Shown here in pieces: positions 31,611 to 44,379 of a stretch of 64,000 nucleotides of DNA; position 1 is the stretch's first letter; each line of letters begins with the position of its first letter. This stretch comes from Hyphodiscus hymeniophilus (lineage: Eukaryota; Ascomycota; Leotiomycetes; Helotiales; Hyphodiscaceae). The stretch spans positions 558,001 to 622,000 of the forward strand of contig VNKQ01000004.1 of assembly GCA_016508695.1 (NCBI GenBank), read 5' to 3'. The notes below the pieces were generated by a model. The model was not told where the DNA came from, did no database searches, and worked only from the letters and a program-made list of their open reading frames with translations. The translations under genes were made by a program, and so were the position numbers.

Positions 31611-33559
31611 CTAGCCAGTCCTTGAAACGGAACCCATTGTGTTCATGGGCGCAGCATGGAGAGCAGGTTTTTGACTCTCGCCCATGAGACCGTTCTTCTT
31701 CCTCTCCATCGCATTCTTGACCCATTCTGCAACTTCCGCGTCTTCGGTTCCGCTGCTTGCCATATGCATCCCGTCGCCATCTTCATCTTCGTCGTCCTCG
31801 GTTATTGTCTGAGGTTTGGATAACGATGCTAACCAGCCATGTTGCAGTAGCATTGAGTATGTTGGACGGAGCTTGGGAATTTTGTTCAGACAGCCACGGA
31901 CAAAGTCCCGAGCAAGTGGAGAGTATCCTTCTTCTGGCAGATCAGGGGGGTCGCCATCAACGATAGCCTATGAATGTTAGTATAGTTTGCTAATAGGCTA
32001 TGTAAGCTTACGCTTAGTTGAGAGAAGATATTGCTGTACGTCTCTGGCGGATATGGGTACCGTCCCAATGCACACTCAATAATCGTCAACCCCAAAGACC
32101 AAATATCCGACTGCACACTATATGTGCCACCGCCTGGATTCGCACCAGCTTGTGAGATACCACCGCCACTGATTCGTTCTGGTGCCATGTATGATTGACA
32201 ACCAATATTCGTTTTAGCAATACTAGCTACTAGGTTTCCTGACACACCGAAATCGCAGATCTTCACTTGACCTCTTGTATTGACCAGAATATTGGTCGGC
32301 TTTACGTCTCGATGAATGATGTTGTGATCATCTTTCAGTGTCTTTAAGCCTTGTGTCGTGGAGTAGGTGATCTTTCGTAGAACATTCTCCGGGATACCGT
32401 CACCATATATCTTATCAATGGATCCGCCATCCATGAACTCGATACATATGTACACAGCACCTTCTTGGAAGAAGGCACCGTAGAAGTCGATAATGTAGGG
32501 CGATATACATCGATGAAGGATATCTAGCTCCATGATAATAGCAGCGAATTTTGCTTCGTCTAGTTCAAGGCGAAGTTCCTTCATAGCCATAACTACACCG
32601 GTTGTAGAACCCGTAGACACAGACTTTGGTGAACTGGCATTCTCGCTATCCTCCTTCTCCGGCGAGGGAGTAATAGGTGATTGCGACAAAGCTTTAATTC
32701 CAGCTAATCCCTGCCCAACCTTCCTCATCCGTGGGCGTGCATGTCGTACTTTGTAGACAGTGCCGTAGTTACCCTTCCCTAACTCCTCTAACGTATCAAC
32801 TTCGTCCAGTGAAATACTGAAGCTCGTGCCATTATTGAAATCGATTCCTTGGCCGTGGATGACCGCTTTGTTGTTGAAATTCAAGGTTCCGTTCTTTGTA
32901 TCGACTATATCCGAGAACTGATCAAACATTGATGGTCTTTGCCCTGAGCTTTGTTGGGTCTTACTGCTGGAATCGGATTCGTTCGTCGGAGCTCCTGGTA
33001 GACCGCCTGGTAACTTCATACCTCCTAGCCTGCGCCCTGCCAGCCCAGTCTTTGCCTTCGGAACTGCTGGGGCAGAAACAAAGTTATGTGCTTGTGGTCG
33101 CATACTGGGTGGCAATTGCAGACCAGCTGGCAACCCTCCACTTGCACGACCACCCGGACTTGGAAGATCTGATGTTGAGCCCGTTGATATCGATGCACCG
33201 ACCTGGGGTCGGACAGGTGGCGTGCCTTGTCTTGAAAGATGGAATGCCTTCATCTTTGCCTCCATACTTTGTGGTAGGCCCCCTCTTGCAGCGGCAGCTG
33301 GAGTAGGTCTGCTGATGGGACCGTTAGGTCTTCGCGCGTTGTTCAGCATTCCGATAGGTGTCGAGGAGGCGGTCATTGAGGACGCAGAGGGTTGGTCGGT
33401 GACAGCTCGCAGAGACGGGACACGAGGTGTATTTGATGACTCAGTGACAGGACTCGTGGATGGCGATTCATCTTCAGAAGCCGGAGAGGCCGGGTTAACA
33501 GCAAAATCTATAGAGTCTTCTGGCGCGCTTGGCTGCGCGGAGTCGGAGGGAGTAGCCAT
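31611..33559 (-). CDS. pbs2: MAP kinase kinase Pbs2 (HOG pathway)
   Basis: Exon 1 (32012-33559) and exon 2 (31611-31967) join in phase 0 over a 44-base intron and give 634 residues. Pbs2 is the scaffold kinase that activates Hog1 under osmotic and oxidative stress. Residues 1-250 are Ser/Pro/Gly-rich and carry docking regions. The kinase domain runs from about 258: LGKGNYGTVYKV, VMAMKELRLELDE with the ATP-binding Lys, HRDVKPTNILV (about 416), DFGVSG and the activation-loop site SIAKT (about 443), where the Ser and Thr are targets of the upstream MAPKKK. GCQSYMAPERI and SDIWSLGLTIIECALGRYPYPPE follow. A 28-residue Ser/Pro insert between the Gly loop and the Lys is usual for filamentous fungi. 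The acidic tail TEDDEDEDGDGMH ends the protein. Confidence 0.96.
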
Positions 33560-36305
33560 GGTTGAGGATATTCAGGCTACTGTCCTTATCTGCGGGGCAT
33601 TAGGAGAGGGCCCGTCTTGTATGTTGTTGATGTTCTATGTAGGATTTAGTTAGTACATGAAGTCTCGGCACTGGGCAGCGAGTCACTAGAGGTGTAGGCC
33701 AGAACTGACTTGATTGAATGAAGTCTCCTCGCAGGGCAAGAAATGCCGCAGAGTCCGGGTGGTCTTCCTTCGAATTGAGCGACGAGATCGACGATGATCC
33801 AGAGTGTGAGCGTGGAGGGCGCAAACACCTTGTTGACTTCCTCTTCACTCTTTCTGCGGAAGGTAGGAGTTGCTAGAGGGTCAGTGAACCAGATGAATGG
33901 ATTTGTGGTTGGTGTTCGGAGCTTGGCGGTAGTTGTTGGCGCGCAGAGAATAAAAAATGATCTAACCGACGACGAATTCAATCAGGAACGAGGCTGTGCT
34001 AGTTCCGAATCGAGACGTCCACAACGAGCTCAGCACTACTTTCGAACTTCTGCAGAGCATGTGGCTAAGGGTGCAGATGAATTAAAGTGTGAACTTTGTG
34101 TTTAGTATTTCTTGGGAAAATGGATGTCTTTGGATGACTGCGTGCAATGGGCGTTTTTGGTTGACCCTCTATCGAATATATATTACGGGGCTAGGCCTAG
34201 CACGACATCTCTTTTGCATGGAATCGAGTGGTCATGGGCTTTCTAAGTCTCTCCAACTTTCTCTCTTTCTCGCTTCCTTGACTTACTTTCCGTTGTCGGT
34301 TTCTTCTTGTCGCTGTGACATATCTGGCGTTTGAATCCTCTCATGGCCAATGCATAGCTTGTGCGCGTGCATTGGACGATCATGGTGCGATGACGTTGTA
34401 TGGGATGTTTTCTCGCAGGTGGAGGGGTCGTGGATGAAGAAGATAGAGGGGTGCTGGAATTACGATGGAAGTGGCTTGCATGCTCGTTCTAGAAGATCAG
34501 TCTCCTGTATGGCCACCGATAGGGGAAAGGTGGAAGGACTCCCCGCTACTCTGCAGCTACAGTCACGTTTCAGCTGTGCAAGCCACATACACCATTCCGT
34601 CGAGCATCACCAGCATCACATTCACCTCATGATGTACCTATCATGAACTTGACTTTGGTTCCTGGCTAAAGTCTTGTGGATGCACTGTCATGCTGTCGAG
34701 GCAGTGTTACTGCTCGTGCTGGTACAGGCCCCAAGGGATCTACAAGCACATGCGGAGGACTCGAGGACGTAATCAGAGTTGAATTTGGTGATGGAAGGAC
34801 TTCTCTGATGCTCAAGGGTACGGCGAGTGGAGCTGGATTCTCCATTGAATGAAATCCGAGCACACCCACGATGATTTTAAAGATGGGGGCCGATTCAACG
34901 AGACAAAATGGAGGGCAATGCCTCGAACGTATTGGTTTTACACTCTTTGTGCAATCACAATGGTTGTTGGATTCTCTTGGCAGCTCCAAGACAAGAGGAT
35001 TAGGACTCTTATTAGCCAGAAACCCGAATGCTTCAAGTGAAGGTCGAGACATGGTGAATAATAGCTCAACCCTTGCACGGTAACAAGGTAGGTACAAACA
35101 AATCGCGCAGAAAAGGGGACACGGAGGAGATCACCGTTGGAGGAAAGTCGTAGCTCGGAAGCTCGTGCGAAGTTGGGGTCAGCTCAGGTGGAGTGCCAGA
35201 TCTATGTCTTCTAAGGGGCCGGATTTCTGAAATAGAGTCGCTAACTTTCCTGATTTGATTCAGGAACCAGAAAACCTGAAGTAGTCCTCTAGTCCCCACA
35301 GCCGCGACTCCCTTGGAACCTTGGTTATGAGGCTTGCGCCAAGATACCAAGATTCGAGGGCCATACCTTATTAGTCTCCTATATGGATAGTCTTATGATC
35401 CATTGAAGTCTTAGGAGCAAAATGTTATGAAGAAAGATTGGCAATTCGATAACCGCTTAAGCTTCCCCAAGCCGTTGATTGTATTTCATCATTCCCACCT
35501 CTGATGACTTCTGAATATGCACGCTGTCGTCAGATCTTGAGACGACAGAGGATCGCCTGAAAGACATACGATTGGGCTGTCCTAGGCTTTGTCATTCTTT
35601 CCAGTGGCTGACGCGCATGGTGACAGCGAATACCACAAGCTACCAAGTATCTCTGAGAGCTGCGCTGCTTCTGGCCTTCTGTGAGGAAGGGGGAAGGAGG
35701 GCGTTGAAAGTTGTGATATCGCCTGGCAGGTTGTACAAGTATTGGAGTAGTGGAAGATTGCTAGCACTGTAATATGGATTCGTGAGAGGCATGAGAATAA
35801 AGCAATGTTTGTCAACAATACGAAGATACAACCAACCAACCAAGTGCTCAGACAAACACAACAGCGTTTGTGACTATGAACGCTCTGTCTCTTTCTATTC
35901 TACCCAGTGGCCAAGGCTCACGAATTTCTAGTGTCGCTGCAACCAGCGCTAGTCATCTGCTGGCGACGACTTGTGTACGAGTAAGATCATGACAACAGAA
36001 TATTCCTCGGTAAGCTCCTAATCACTCTCTTGAATCGCAATATGTTCTAAGAGAGAAGATAGAGGTCAAATACAAATATAAAAACCTTTTGACGGCATTT
36101 CTTCACATCCAATTCTCTAACTCAGATATATCCCTTCTTGCCTTTGCCACTGACAAAATACGGAAACCTTATCAGTGCACAGACCGCTGTTTCTGGCATC
36201 ATCGCGCCGTGAACATACAACTCAGACGCTTACGCCTCTCTTCTGTGTAATCCTCAAACCGCAACTCAGTCCAACGGTCGAGGGCCGTCGACATTCCTCA
36301 TCACG
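33560..36305. other. Intergenic between divergent genes, no supported gene
   Basis: These 2.7 kb contain the promoters of pbs2 and the ECM3-like gene. Frames at 33646-33981 (-), 34666-35097 (-) and 36175-36459 (+) lack family motifs or overlap one another. Roughly 36060-36300 is T/C-rich just before the transporter start and is likely its leader. Confidence 0.45.
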
Positions 36306-38195
36306 ATGGGTTTCTTCAGTAACCCAACATCTTATCGCCTCAACGCCATTGCCGGCAATTTCGTTGAGCCTTCCATCCTGGGTCGTACCTTTCAGAGTTT
36401 CTCTCTCGGTATCGCGCGGCGAAACGACCATGACTCGCATCCTGCGATCGGGCACTTGATGCTACTGGTGTTCGAGGCGGTGATGGAAGTTGTGTGTGTC
36501 AGTTTGCCTGGTTATATTGTGGCGAGAAGAGGAATTCTGGATGCAGACAAACAAAAGTTTTTGGCAGAGCTCAATGTGATGCTATTCACGCCTGCACTGA
36601 GTATGTGCTTCCCCTTATGGAAATGAACATGCCTGACTTTCTGTAGTCTTCACGAAATTGGCTGCACAATTAACGGCCGATAAATTGGCTGAGTTAGCCG
36701 TCATTCCCGTGATCTTCATTGTCCAAACTTCCGTATCGTATGCTGTCTCGATCGCAGTCGCCAGGGGATTTGGATTCGGAAAGAGAGCATCCAATTTCGT
36801 CACTGCCATGGGAGTAAGTCGTGCTCTCCTCCATGTGTGGCAGATGCTAATAGTACCAGGTTTTCGGAAACTCAAACTCCCTCCCTATCTCCCTCGTCAT
36901 TTCACTCTCACAAACACTGAAGGGATTGCATTGGGACAAAATACCTGGGGATAATGATGACGAAGTTGCAGCCAGAGGAATTCTGTACCTTTTGATCTTC
37001 CAACAACTGGGACAAATGTTACGATGGAGCTGGGGTTATCACGTCTTGCTAGCGCCAGCAGAGAAATATATCGATCACGAAGATGACGAAGCCATTGAGG
37101 AAGGACGGTACCGAGATGAACCAGAAATCATCCCGGGTCTTGATGGAAACGAAGAGAATGACCAATACTTGAGCCAGAACGGTCTTGCCTCCTCAACCCA
37201 GTCTTTTGAGTCCGGTGGCAGAACTCCAGTTACCAACGCTCAGTATGCGGGTTCTTCTGTCTCGGACGACGAGCAATACGAACCCGGAAAAGCACCAGCT
37301 CTCCTTTCAACCCCAGCCAACGGCAATGTCTACCCGAGTGATACCAACAGCAATGCTCATATAATCTCTTTCCCTAGCATCCGCACACCACTGCCAGGCG
37401 ATGAACGCGATATCCCCCCTGGCATCAGTGGTATCATCCCAAGGGCAAAAATTTACACAAAGCGTGGTTTGGCCTGGGTTGGCCACAAGATCGCTCGATT
37501 ATTCCAGAGAGCCTACCATGCCTTGCCGATTTCCCTCCAACGCTTCCTCACCCAAGGTTACACCCTCCTGGCCCGTTTCGCTAAAGGAACATGGGCTTTC
37601 ATGAATCCTCCTCTCTGGGCAATGCTCTTCGCTGTCATTGTTGCTTCCGTCCCCAAACTCCAACACCTCTTCTTCGCTGATGGCTCTTTCCTTGCCAACT
37701 CGGCCACTCGGGCTGTCATCCAAACCGGTGGCGTTGCTGTACCTCTTATCCTCGTCGTGCTCGGTGCAAACCTTGCTCGTAATACATTGCCAAAGTCAGC
37801 TACTGATAAGGCTTCGGAAGAGAATCAAATTGGCACTAAGTTGCTCATTGCATCCTTGATATCGAGAATGTTGCTACCGACGCTGATCATGGCGCCCATG
37901 CTTGCACTAGCAGCCAAATATGTCCCAGTCAGCATTCTGGATGATCCAATCTTCGTTATTGTGTGCTTCTTGCTTACAGGAGCACCGAGTGCCCTCCAAT
38001 TGGCACAAATATGTCAGCTGAATGGTGTCTATGAGGGAGTCATGAGCAAGTTACTTTTCCAGAGCTACGTGATTTGGTATGTTCCCTTATTCTCCTCTAG
38101 AACAATATTCGTTCCTAACATAGAACAGGATTCTACCATCAACGCTCATCCTTGTCATGTGCGCTTTGGAAGTTGTAGAATGGGCAAACCTGTGA
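36306..38195 (+). CDS. ECM3/auxin-efflux-carrier-like membrane transport protein
   Basis: Four exons: 36306-36600, 36647-36813, 36860-38076 and 38129-38195, giving 581 residues. The fold is the Mem_trans (auxin efflux carrier) type, with hydrophobic bundles at both ends and a long polar loop between them. N-terminal segments include LMLLVFEAVMEVVCVSLPGYIVARRGIL, FLAELNVMLFTPALIFTKLA and IPVIFIVQTSVSYAVSIAVARG, then VFGNSNSLPISLVISL, a family hallmark. The loop (about 220-350) is acidic and Ser-rich. C-terminal segments include PLWAMLFAVIVASVP, GGVAVPLILVVLGANLA and LTGAPSALQLAQICQLN. The yeast relative Ecm3 is linked to cell-wall phenotypes, and the substrate is unknown. Introns of 46, 46 and 52 bases all keep the frame. 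Likely in the ER or another internal membrane. Confidence 0.92.
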
Positions 38196-39021
38196 TACCA
38201 GCATATGCGACGAGTAGATGAGGAGAAGTAAGGTTGGGCATGAATTTTTTCTGTAGTCATAGAAGCGATCAAATGATCTGTATATGCAAGGCGAAGCAAG
38301 GCAAGGCATTGTATCAATCAGCATGGCGTTTGGAGGGCGATCTTGGTTGATGTTCAAAATAGTGGACGTTGCGTATATGACAGTCAGCACAAATATAAAT
38401 TCCTTGTGTATCCTCGTACTTGGGCCGTATGTCTCGCGGTCTCTGTATTTGAATCTTCAGGCGGCATTGCTTGTCCATTCTAATGCAATTATTCGTCATC
38501 CCCTGATTCATGCCTGAGGGAGCGGGAAGGCCTTCAATGAAAAGAGAGAGGCATATTGGTCACATTATTCGTGTTGTTTGGTGGCTCTTCTCTCCGTTTG
38601 AATGCAGCAGCCTGATGGTCACTCATCGAACTTCAGAGGTCGGTATCGCTCAGAATTGGAATGTTCTACCTATCTTGAATTCTGACAACCAACAGACTAA
38701 GTTCTTTCCTAAGCTCCAAAGCTTCAAGTGGTCTGGAGGTTCATGTCTTCAGATATGCTATTGGCTGATCACAAGTTCTTGAGTTCATAAATATTCAGAT
38801 GCATAATATTCTTCGTCATGTTCAGCTTTGAAGCCCAGCCACCTGATTCTGAGCAGTAGTTTTGAAGAAGGTAACTTGTATCTACTGGCGTCGCTAATGG
38901 CGACGGGATCCAAGATTTAGACAGCACTGTTCCCAACTTTCCTCCCAATCCCAGTGCGCCTTTGGGTATCACTCCTAAAAACGCCATTATCTCAATCGCC
39001 TGCTTGAGTTCCAAAGTGCAT
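38196..39021. other. Intergenic between convergent genes, no supported gene
   Basis: Short frames (38510-38782 +, 38769-39053 -) have no family features, and the latter overlaps the spp1 3' end in another frame. A simple AAGGCRAAGC-type run occurs at about 38288-38305. Confidence 0.45.
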
Positions 39022-41363
39022 TTAGAAAAGTTGTTCAGTGGTGTTGTCCTCATATTCTGGGCGCATTGCCTCGGTAGTCTCCGCCTCGCTAATCAGATCT
39101 TGCTTCTTAAAAACAAGCCTCTTCTTCTCTAGATTCAAAAGGTAATGCGCATGAGCGATGTTGGTTTGGTGGGTAGCAGACCAGTCTCTGTGCTTGATAC
39201 ACTTTTTCTTGATGCAAATATCCTTGAGTTCGGGGTCTTCAACTCCATCGTGAAGAACCTGGCCGGGCAAGAGAGTATGAGCGCCGACGGACTTTGTGTC
39301 AATAATGCGAGGACCAAGAATACCGGTTTCGAGAGCGCGCATTCCCTCATCGGACTTTGACCACAAGGCGAACTCCAGCTGATTGACAGCAAGACGGCTA
39401 TCGTATCCACATACATCCTTAGGCTTCACCTCAAGATGGGCAGCTGCCTTCTCGGCGCGAGCGACGATCATAGCTCGAAGTTTCTCTTTATTCTTGTAGC
39501 CTCGAAGTTCATCGTCAATGGCATCTCGACGGATGGTAATCTTGTGAAGAGTTTGGAGATCTTCTTCCGTGAGGAAGTCAAGTCCTGGTGGATGGTCTAA
39601 TTATAAGCGATGGAGGATGAATGAGTCTTCGAGATTTGTAACTTACTTGGATCAGCACCTTCCTTGATCGGCAACTTTGGCTTCTGACCTAGAGAATGGA
39701 GTTCCTCAACAGTGTTGATCTGCTTCATGACCCATCCAACTTCACCTGCGCTCAATCTACCCCCAGGAACGACCGGCTCGTTTTGTTGGCGCGTGAGGTT
39801 CTTATTGATCCATGCCCAGAACTCAATCTTATGCGCGTCGGAACAGTACTTGCTTGGAGGGGTATCGCTGACGCGAGCAGCCTTGCGACACATATTGGGG
39901 TCATTGAGATGCTTTCCAATGTTTCCGTATCGACAGTAGCGCTTCCAAGTTGTTGTGAGCTTGTCGTTCTTGCAATTTGGGCATATGAAGCGGTCGAGGA
40001 GCTCCTTAGCGTCGGCTTCGTTGATCTTGACGCAGGAACAATGATACCAGTCGTTACAGCCGCCATCGCAATACACCATCATGCGATGATCGTCAGGGCC
40101 ACGACAAATGCAATACTCGCCTCCGTCGTTACTCTCATCCTCCGAGGAGGGACCGGTGCGGGGACCCATATTGGAGGCAGAAGGGTTTTCGGCGGTATCT
40201 AGGAACAAGCAGTATGAGTTAGTTAATTTGATCAGCTTAGGAGGACAGAGGTTGAACCAAATTTAGGTTCAAGCACAGGGGAGTTTGAGATCGAAATAAA
40301 CTTTGAGGATACCTTCAGATTTGGGCTTCATCCCACGCTTCTTGATTGGAGCAGCTGTACCCTTCTTCTTAGGTTTCTCGACCTTATGAGCTGGGGGCGC
40401 CGGGCTTCCCGTGATGGCAGGTGCAGTAGGCGGACCTGACACATCGTGGTCGGATGGAGCAGCAGAGGAGGCATTTCTAGCGCGTCCTCCACTCTTGATC
40501 TTCTCAGATATTGACATAGTGCTCATCTTGTCAACGGAAGCACTCATCCTGTCGAGGGCAGGGGTTGCGTCGCGAGAGCTGGTTGATGGTTCTCTCTTGA
40601 CAATAGGTTTCTTCGGAGCTGGTTTGGGGGTTGAGTTCTTGGAAGATGTAGCACTGGAGCCTGCAGGAAGTCAGAAATAGCGCGCGTGTTCAAAAGAATA
40701 GGGTAAAAAGTAGTTTTGCGCGTGACATAATACCATAACAGCCTTATCGGGAGGAAGAGAATGTGAACACCAAACGACCGAAAGTGAGTCCGCCCGGCAG
40801 GAAGGAAGGCGAGAACTCACCGCCAGCATTGAGCTTGCTCTTTTTGTCTTGTAGCATTTGTAACGCAAGAGTGCGGGTTTCACCACTAACACGATATTTC
40901 TTCGATTCGTTGGCATTCTTGCCATGCTTATTGTAGAGTCGAGAGTCCGCTGCTGTATAAAGCTTGTTCCACATTTCATCATCCTCACCGTCAGGTGTTG
41001 GATAGGCCTGCGGATACTTATATTTGAATTTGGAATCGTTTGTTGGTAGTGTGGATTGGGGCTGAAAGGACTGGGCATTGGCAGATATTGGACTGCTAGA
41101 AAGTGTGCCGTTATCCTAAACGGAGACGTTCTATTAGCTACGTGTGCTTTCAATCTAACCATCTCCGTATTGATGCACTTTGTCAAGTATCTGCGCATGG
41201 AGAAACATGAGCGACGTATTGGACAGTGCCCCCCCACAACGATAGAAATGTGAGAAACCAAGTTGGGTTATGGTTTTGAAGGTGGAATTGTCACACGTAC
41301 ATTACTCTCCTTGTTGGTGGTAACTTCGGCAGTGCCATCAATATCCATAGCTTGCGAATCCAT
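39022..41363 (-). CDS. spp1: COMPASS (Set1 complex) subunit Spp1, PHD finger protein
   Basis: Five exons on the minus strand (41301-41363, 40821-41115, 40313-40660, 39647-40198, 39022-39596) give 610 residues. Spp1 reads H3K4 methylation for the Set1 methyltransferase complex in the nucleus. The N-terminus holds MDSQAMDID and a conserved block (GEDDEMWNKLYTAADSRLYN). A Ser/Pro/Lys-rich linker ends in a basic patch (KKRGMKPKSEG). The PHD finger lies at about 255-305: YCICRGPDDHRMMVYCDGG, then CNDWYHCSCV, then RFICPNC, with the Cys4-His-Cys3 pattern. The downstream block shared by Spp1 and CXXC1 follows: RYCRYGNIGKHLNDPNMCRKAA, KYCSDAHKIEFW and FLTEEDLQTLHKI, then KHRDWSATHQTNIAHA. All four introns keep frame. 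It is longer than yeast Spp1 (353) mainly through the N-terminal linker. Confidence 0.94.
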
Positions 41364-42398
41364 AGTTGTGATTGACAGGGTTGAACGTGGTGGTGTCGAG
41401 GGATGAGAGCTGATGTTGACAATGAAAGTGGTGCAAAGGGTTTATTAGAAGACGTTTGACGAGGCTGCTGAAGTGGGTCCCCTAGCCCGAGACCCTTGCG
41501 ATTTCAGCCTCGAGGACTGTCCGTGTCAAAGCATGTCACCTGACAACTGGGCAGAAAGGTCTTTTTTGGTGAATAGCGCAGAAATGTATTGGGACCATTT
41601 GTGAGATGAATGAAAGAGGGGGTTATTTTGAGGGGAGGGGGAGAGCGAGGTGGTTAAGTAGTTGATAATAGTCATAGTATTCACAGAATTCGATACTTCG
41701 CTCTGCCATCGACCCTTCGTCGAAATGTAAGTAAGTAGCGAGATTAGTGTAAAAAGATCCATATATAAGTTGTTAAAAGCGAGATTCGGCAAATGGGTAC
41801 CACCGGCTGATGGTCTCAAGGTGGACGACGATTTATACAAGACAGTGCACTATGTCCACTGGTGAATATAAATTCACACACATAGTCCTGCCATGGCGAG
41901 TAGGGAAGCTGTGACATCACAGAAAACAAAAATGAAGTCTTATTGCGTGGTTATTTTAAGATTACATCTCCAAAGCAGACGTGATGCTTTCAAACTATCA
42001 CAGCCAAATCCACGCCCATTCCATTCAAGAACATACAAGAAGATACAATATGATACGCCAAGCTCAGTTGGATCAGAGTCTTTGACTCAGAGTATCAAAT
42101 ACGCCCTCCAAGACCTCCACTTCACGCATTGAAATGAAACTAGCCAAAGAACCTCCAGACTGTCCAGACACCGTTGGGGTATTAACGCTTCGACACAAAA
42201 AGAAAGTCCCAATACAAACAACTCCAAGTAAAGTGAGCCGCGAGGCTGTCCATCTTCCAGCCGTGAGGCTTATTTCTCTGCTCATACACATGCAAGGAGA
42301 TCCCAAAGATCCCCATAGCGCCATTCCTCGTATCGTTGTTGGCCGCGTGGCCCATCTTGTACTCCTTCAATTATTGTCCAAACCAAATGCTCCTGTCA
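41364..42398. other. Intergenic, no supported gene
   Basis: The stretch between spp1 and the BLOC-1-like gene contains the spp1 promoter. Frames 41526-41840 (-), 41893-42132 (+) and 42134-42511 (+) lack recognisable features, and the last overlaps the second exon of the BLOC-1-like gene on the opposite strand. Confidence 0.45.
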
Positions 42399-43083
42399 TC
42401 ACCTCCTACTGCTGCTATGATGCCCGTGCCGCCTGGAGCTTCCAGAGCTCCCGCCGTGATGGCGATGTGTTCGGTGACGGCCTAAAAGGTCGAGGTGTTA
42501 GTGTGAATTAGCCATGTTAGGGACCTAGTCGAAGTTGAAACATTTCCTCGGAAGTATTCAGTCTGCAGAGTAAATAACTCTCAAACTACCCGAAAATGGA
42601 CAGCGTACACGAAGAAATCAGGTACTCACTACTGCCACTATGCTCGACTTCCTGCTCCATCTCTTCCACTCTTTGCCTATAGCTCCTCACAATATCTCTT
42701 ATATGTCTTATCCTGTCGAAATCCACTTCCAACTCATCAATTTGTCTCAATATATCGTGAAAGCGCGCAATCTCGGTATCAGCTATCGCAATCGCATTCC
42801 CGGCCCTATCATACTGCTGTTGCGCCACCATCTGAGATTGCTCAGAGAGATAATCCAATCGCGCCTGTATCTGTTGCATCAAGCGATCAAAATGCCGGCC
42901 GAGAGCTGCAAGTGAGGAGCCGTCGAGGAGGAGGAGACCTTGGGAGGATGCGCGGGACGCTGCACGCGAGGAAGAACCTCCAGCAGTCGAGGTAGCGGCT
43001 TGCTGGTGATGGCGCAGCAGGGCGATCTCATCGTTGGTCAGACCGAGCGACGTATCGGGTACTGAATTCGCTGGTGATGCCAT
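42399..43083 (-). CDS. Probable BLOC-1 complex subunit (coiled coil)
   Basis: Exon 1 (42630-43083) and exon 2 (42399-42481) join inside a Ser codon across a 148-base intron to give 178 residues. After a Ser/Ala/Gln-rich N-terminus (GLTNDEIALLRHHQQAA) comes a helical, coiled-coil body: LAALGRHFDRLMQQIQARLDYL, QYDRAGNAIAIADTEIARFHD and LRQIDELEVDFDRIRHIRDIV. This pattern resembles BLOC1S2/Cnl1-type subunits, which act in endosomal sorting; the assignment is by resemblance. Exon 2 encodes a His/Ser/Arg-rich tail (RHRTHRHHGGSSGSSRRHGH). The alternative is to ignore the GTGAGT donor and read on to a stop at 42586, which yields a tail without the His-rich character. I prefer the spliced form. Confidence 0.6.
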
Positions 43084-44379
43084 GGCGGTCGGCGAGCGAC
43101 AATTCGTGGGACTCGGTAAGTCAGAGTCGTGGATGAAGGCGATGACACCCTCACAGAGAGCTGCGAAGGTGCTGTAAGCTTCATGGTAATCGAGATAAAG
43201 GTTGGATCATTGCAAAAGAGCTCCCCTTGTTGATGTTGCGGAATAGAATCTGTGGTGCGGAGGACGCTCGGATCTATCTGTATTACAGTACCACCAGCAC
43301 GGTCCGTTGATTTTTCTTTTTGATCTGGGTCAGAAGACAGAAACAACATAGACGGCACAGCCCGTACTCTTTAATATATGGCGTTTCGTTCCACGGTCGA
43401 TCCTGACTTTGGGAGAAGGAGTTCGACCTTTTGTGATCCACTTGAGATGAAGCAGCGTAGACACCCGCGCGCGAGAAGAAATCTGATTCACTGGTTGAAT
43501 AAACGCTCGACAGCTTCTTGGCCCCCAAAAACCTGGGGTTAATTCCAGGTTAGCGCCTATCAGTTGTCGCTCTCTTTGCTCGCTAAGCCCTTATGGGACC
43601 AAGCTCAAGAACCTCCTTGACGACTCCGTCGAATGCTGTTGAGCCTCATTGTTTCACTGTTGGGAACTGATTGTGCTAGTCATCCAGACCTCACCTGCAA
43701 TGCCCCTTAGCCTCTGCTACCTAGTCATGGGAGGTTCCATCTGATACCGAATTGTGAACAGAGGCAGTACTTCCGCAGCTTCATGGCTTGAGATTATCAT
43801 GGAAGAGAAGTAGTGCCTCTCTCCGCAGACGTTATGTTCATTCCTGCAGCTATGGCCTGGCTCTAACCCCATATTGTTTTCTTTGATCCTATGCTATGTC
43901 GTTCTAGATCAATCAGTGTTGTCTATCTCGACATATCATTCATTGCTGAGCGAGCTCTATCATCATGCATACACCCCCGGCTTTCTCTGGGTTCTGCACG
44001 AAGATCCATGGCGACAACTTCAAAATCAATTTCGAGGCCCCTCTTCAATAGATAAACAAACGATATCGTCCGAGCAAATTCGAGTCCCTCGCAGGGACAC
44101 AATGGCGAATCAAGGTTGTTGGTGCGATACGTGGAAATAGGCTAATCGACACCCTTTTTCCTTAAGCGACCTTTAACGTGAGAATAATGGGCTGGTATGA
44201 AGCCAAGTCTTTCCTTCTTGAACAAAGCTTCTCCGCACTATCTTGCCATTCAACCCAACGCAGGACAACCCAAGGTGAGGTTCTTGTCGATAATTAAGGC
44301 GCTTGTTGCTCTCTCGAGTCTCGTTCGCGTTGCTGTTTCAAATTCAAAGCACTGAAAGTCCCAGAGCTCCTGGATTGTA
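43084..44379. other. Intergenic, no supported gene
   Basis: Upstream of the BLOC-1-like gene. Frames at 43038-43358 (-), 43283-43528 (-) and 43874-44140 (+) have no recognisable features. The first few hundred bases must hold the promoter of the minus-strand gene. Confidence 0.45.

Noticed and set aside
32896..33653. Two plus-strand frames opposite the pbs2 N-terminus
   Set aside because: They are antisense shadows of a low-complexity Ser/Pro region.
39696..40202. 168-codon plus-strand frame opposite spp1
   Set aside because: It is fully antisense to the PHD-finger exon and shows no domain.
44300..44330. Possible further copy of the array motif (CTTGTTGCTCTCTCGAGTC)
   Set aside because: It matches only the first nine bases well and lacks the rest of the consensus.
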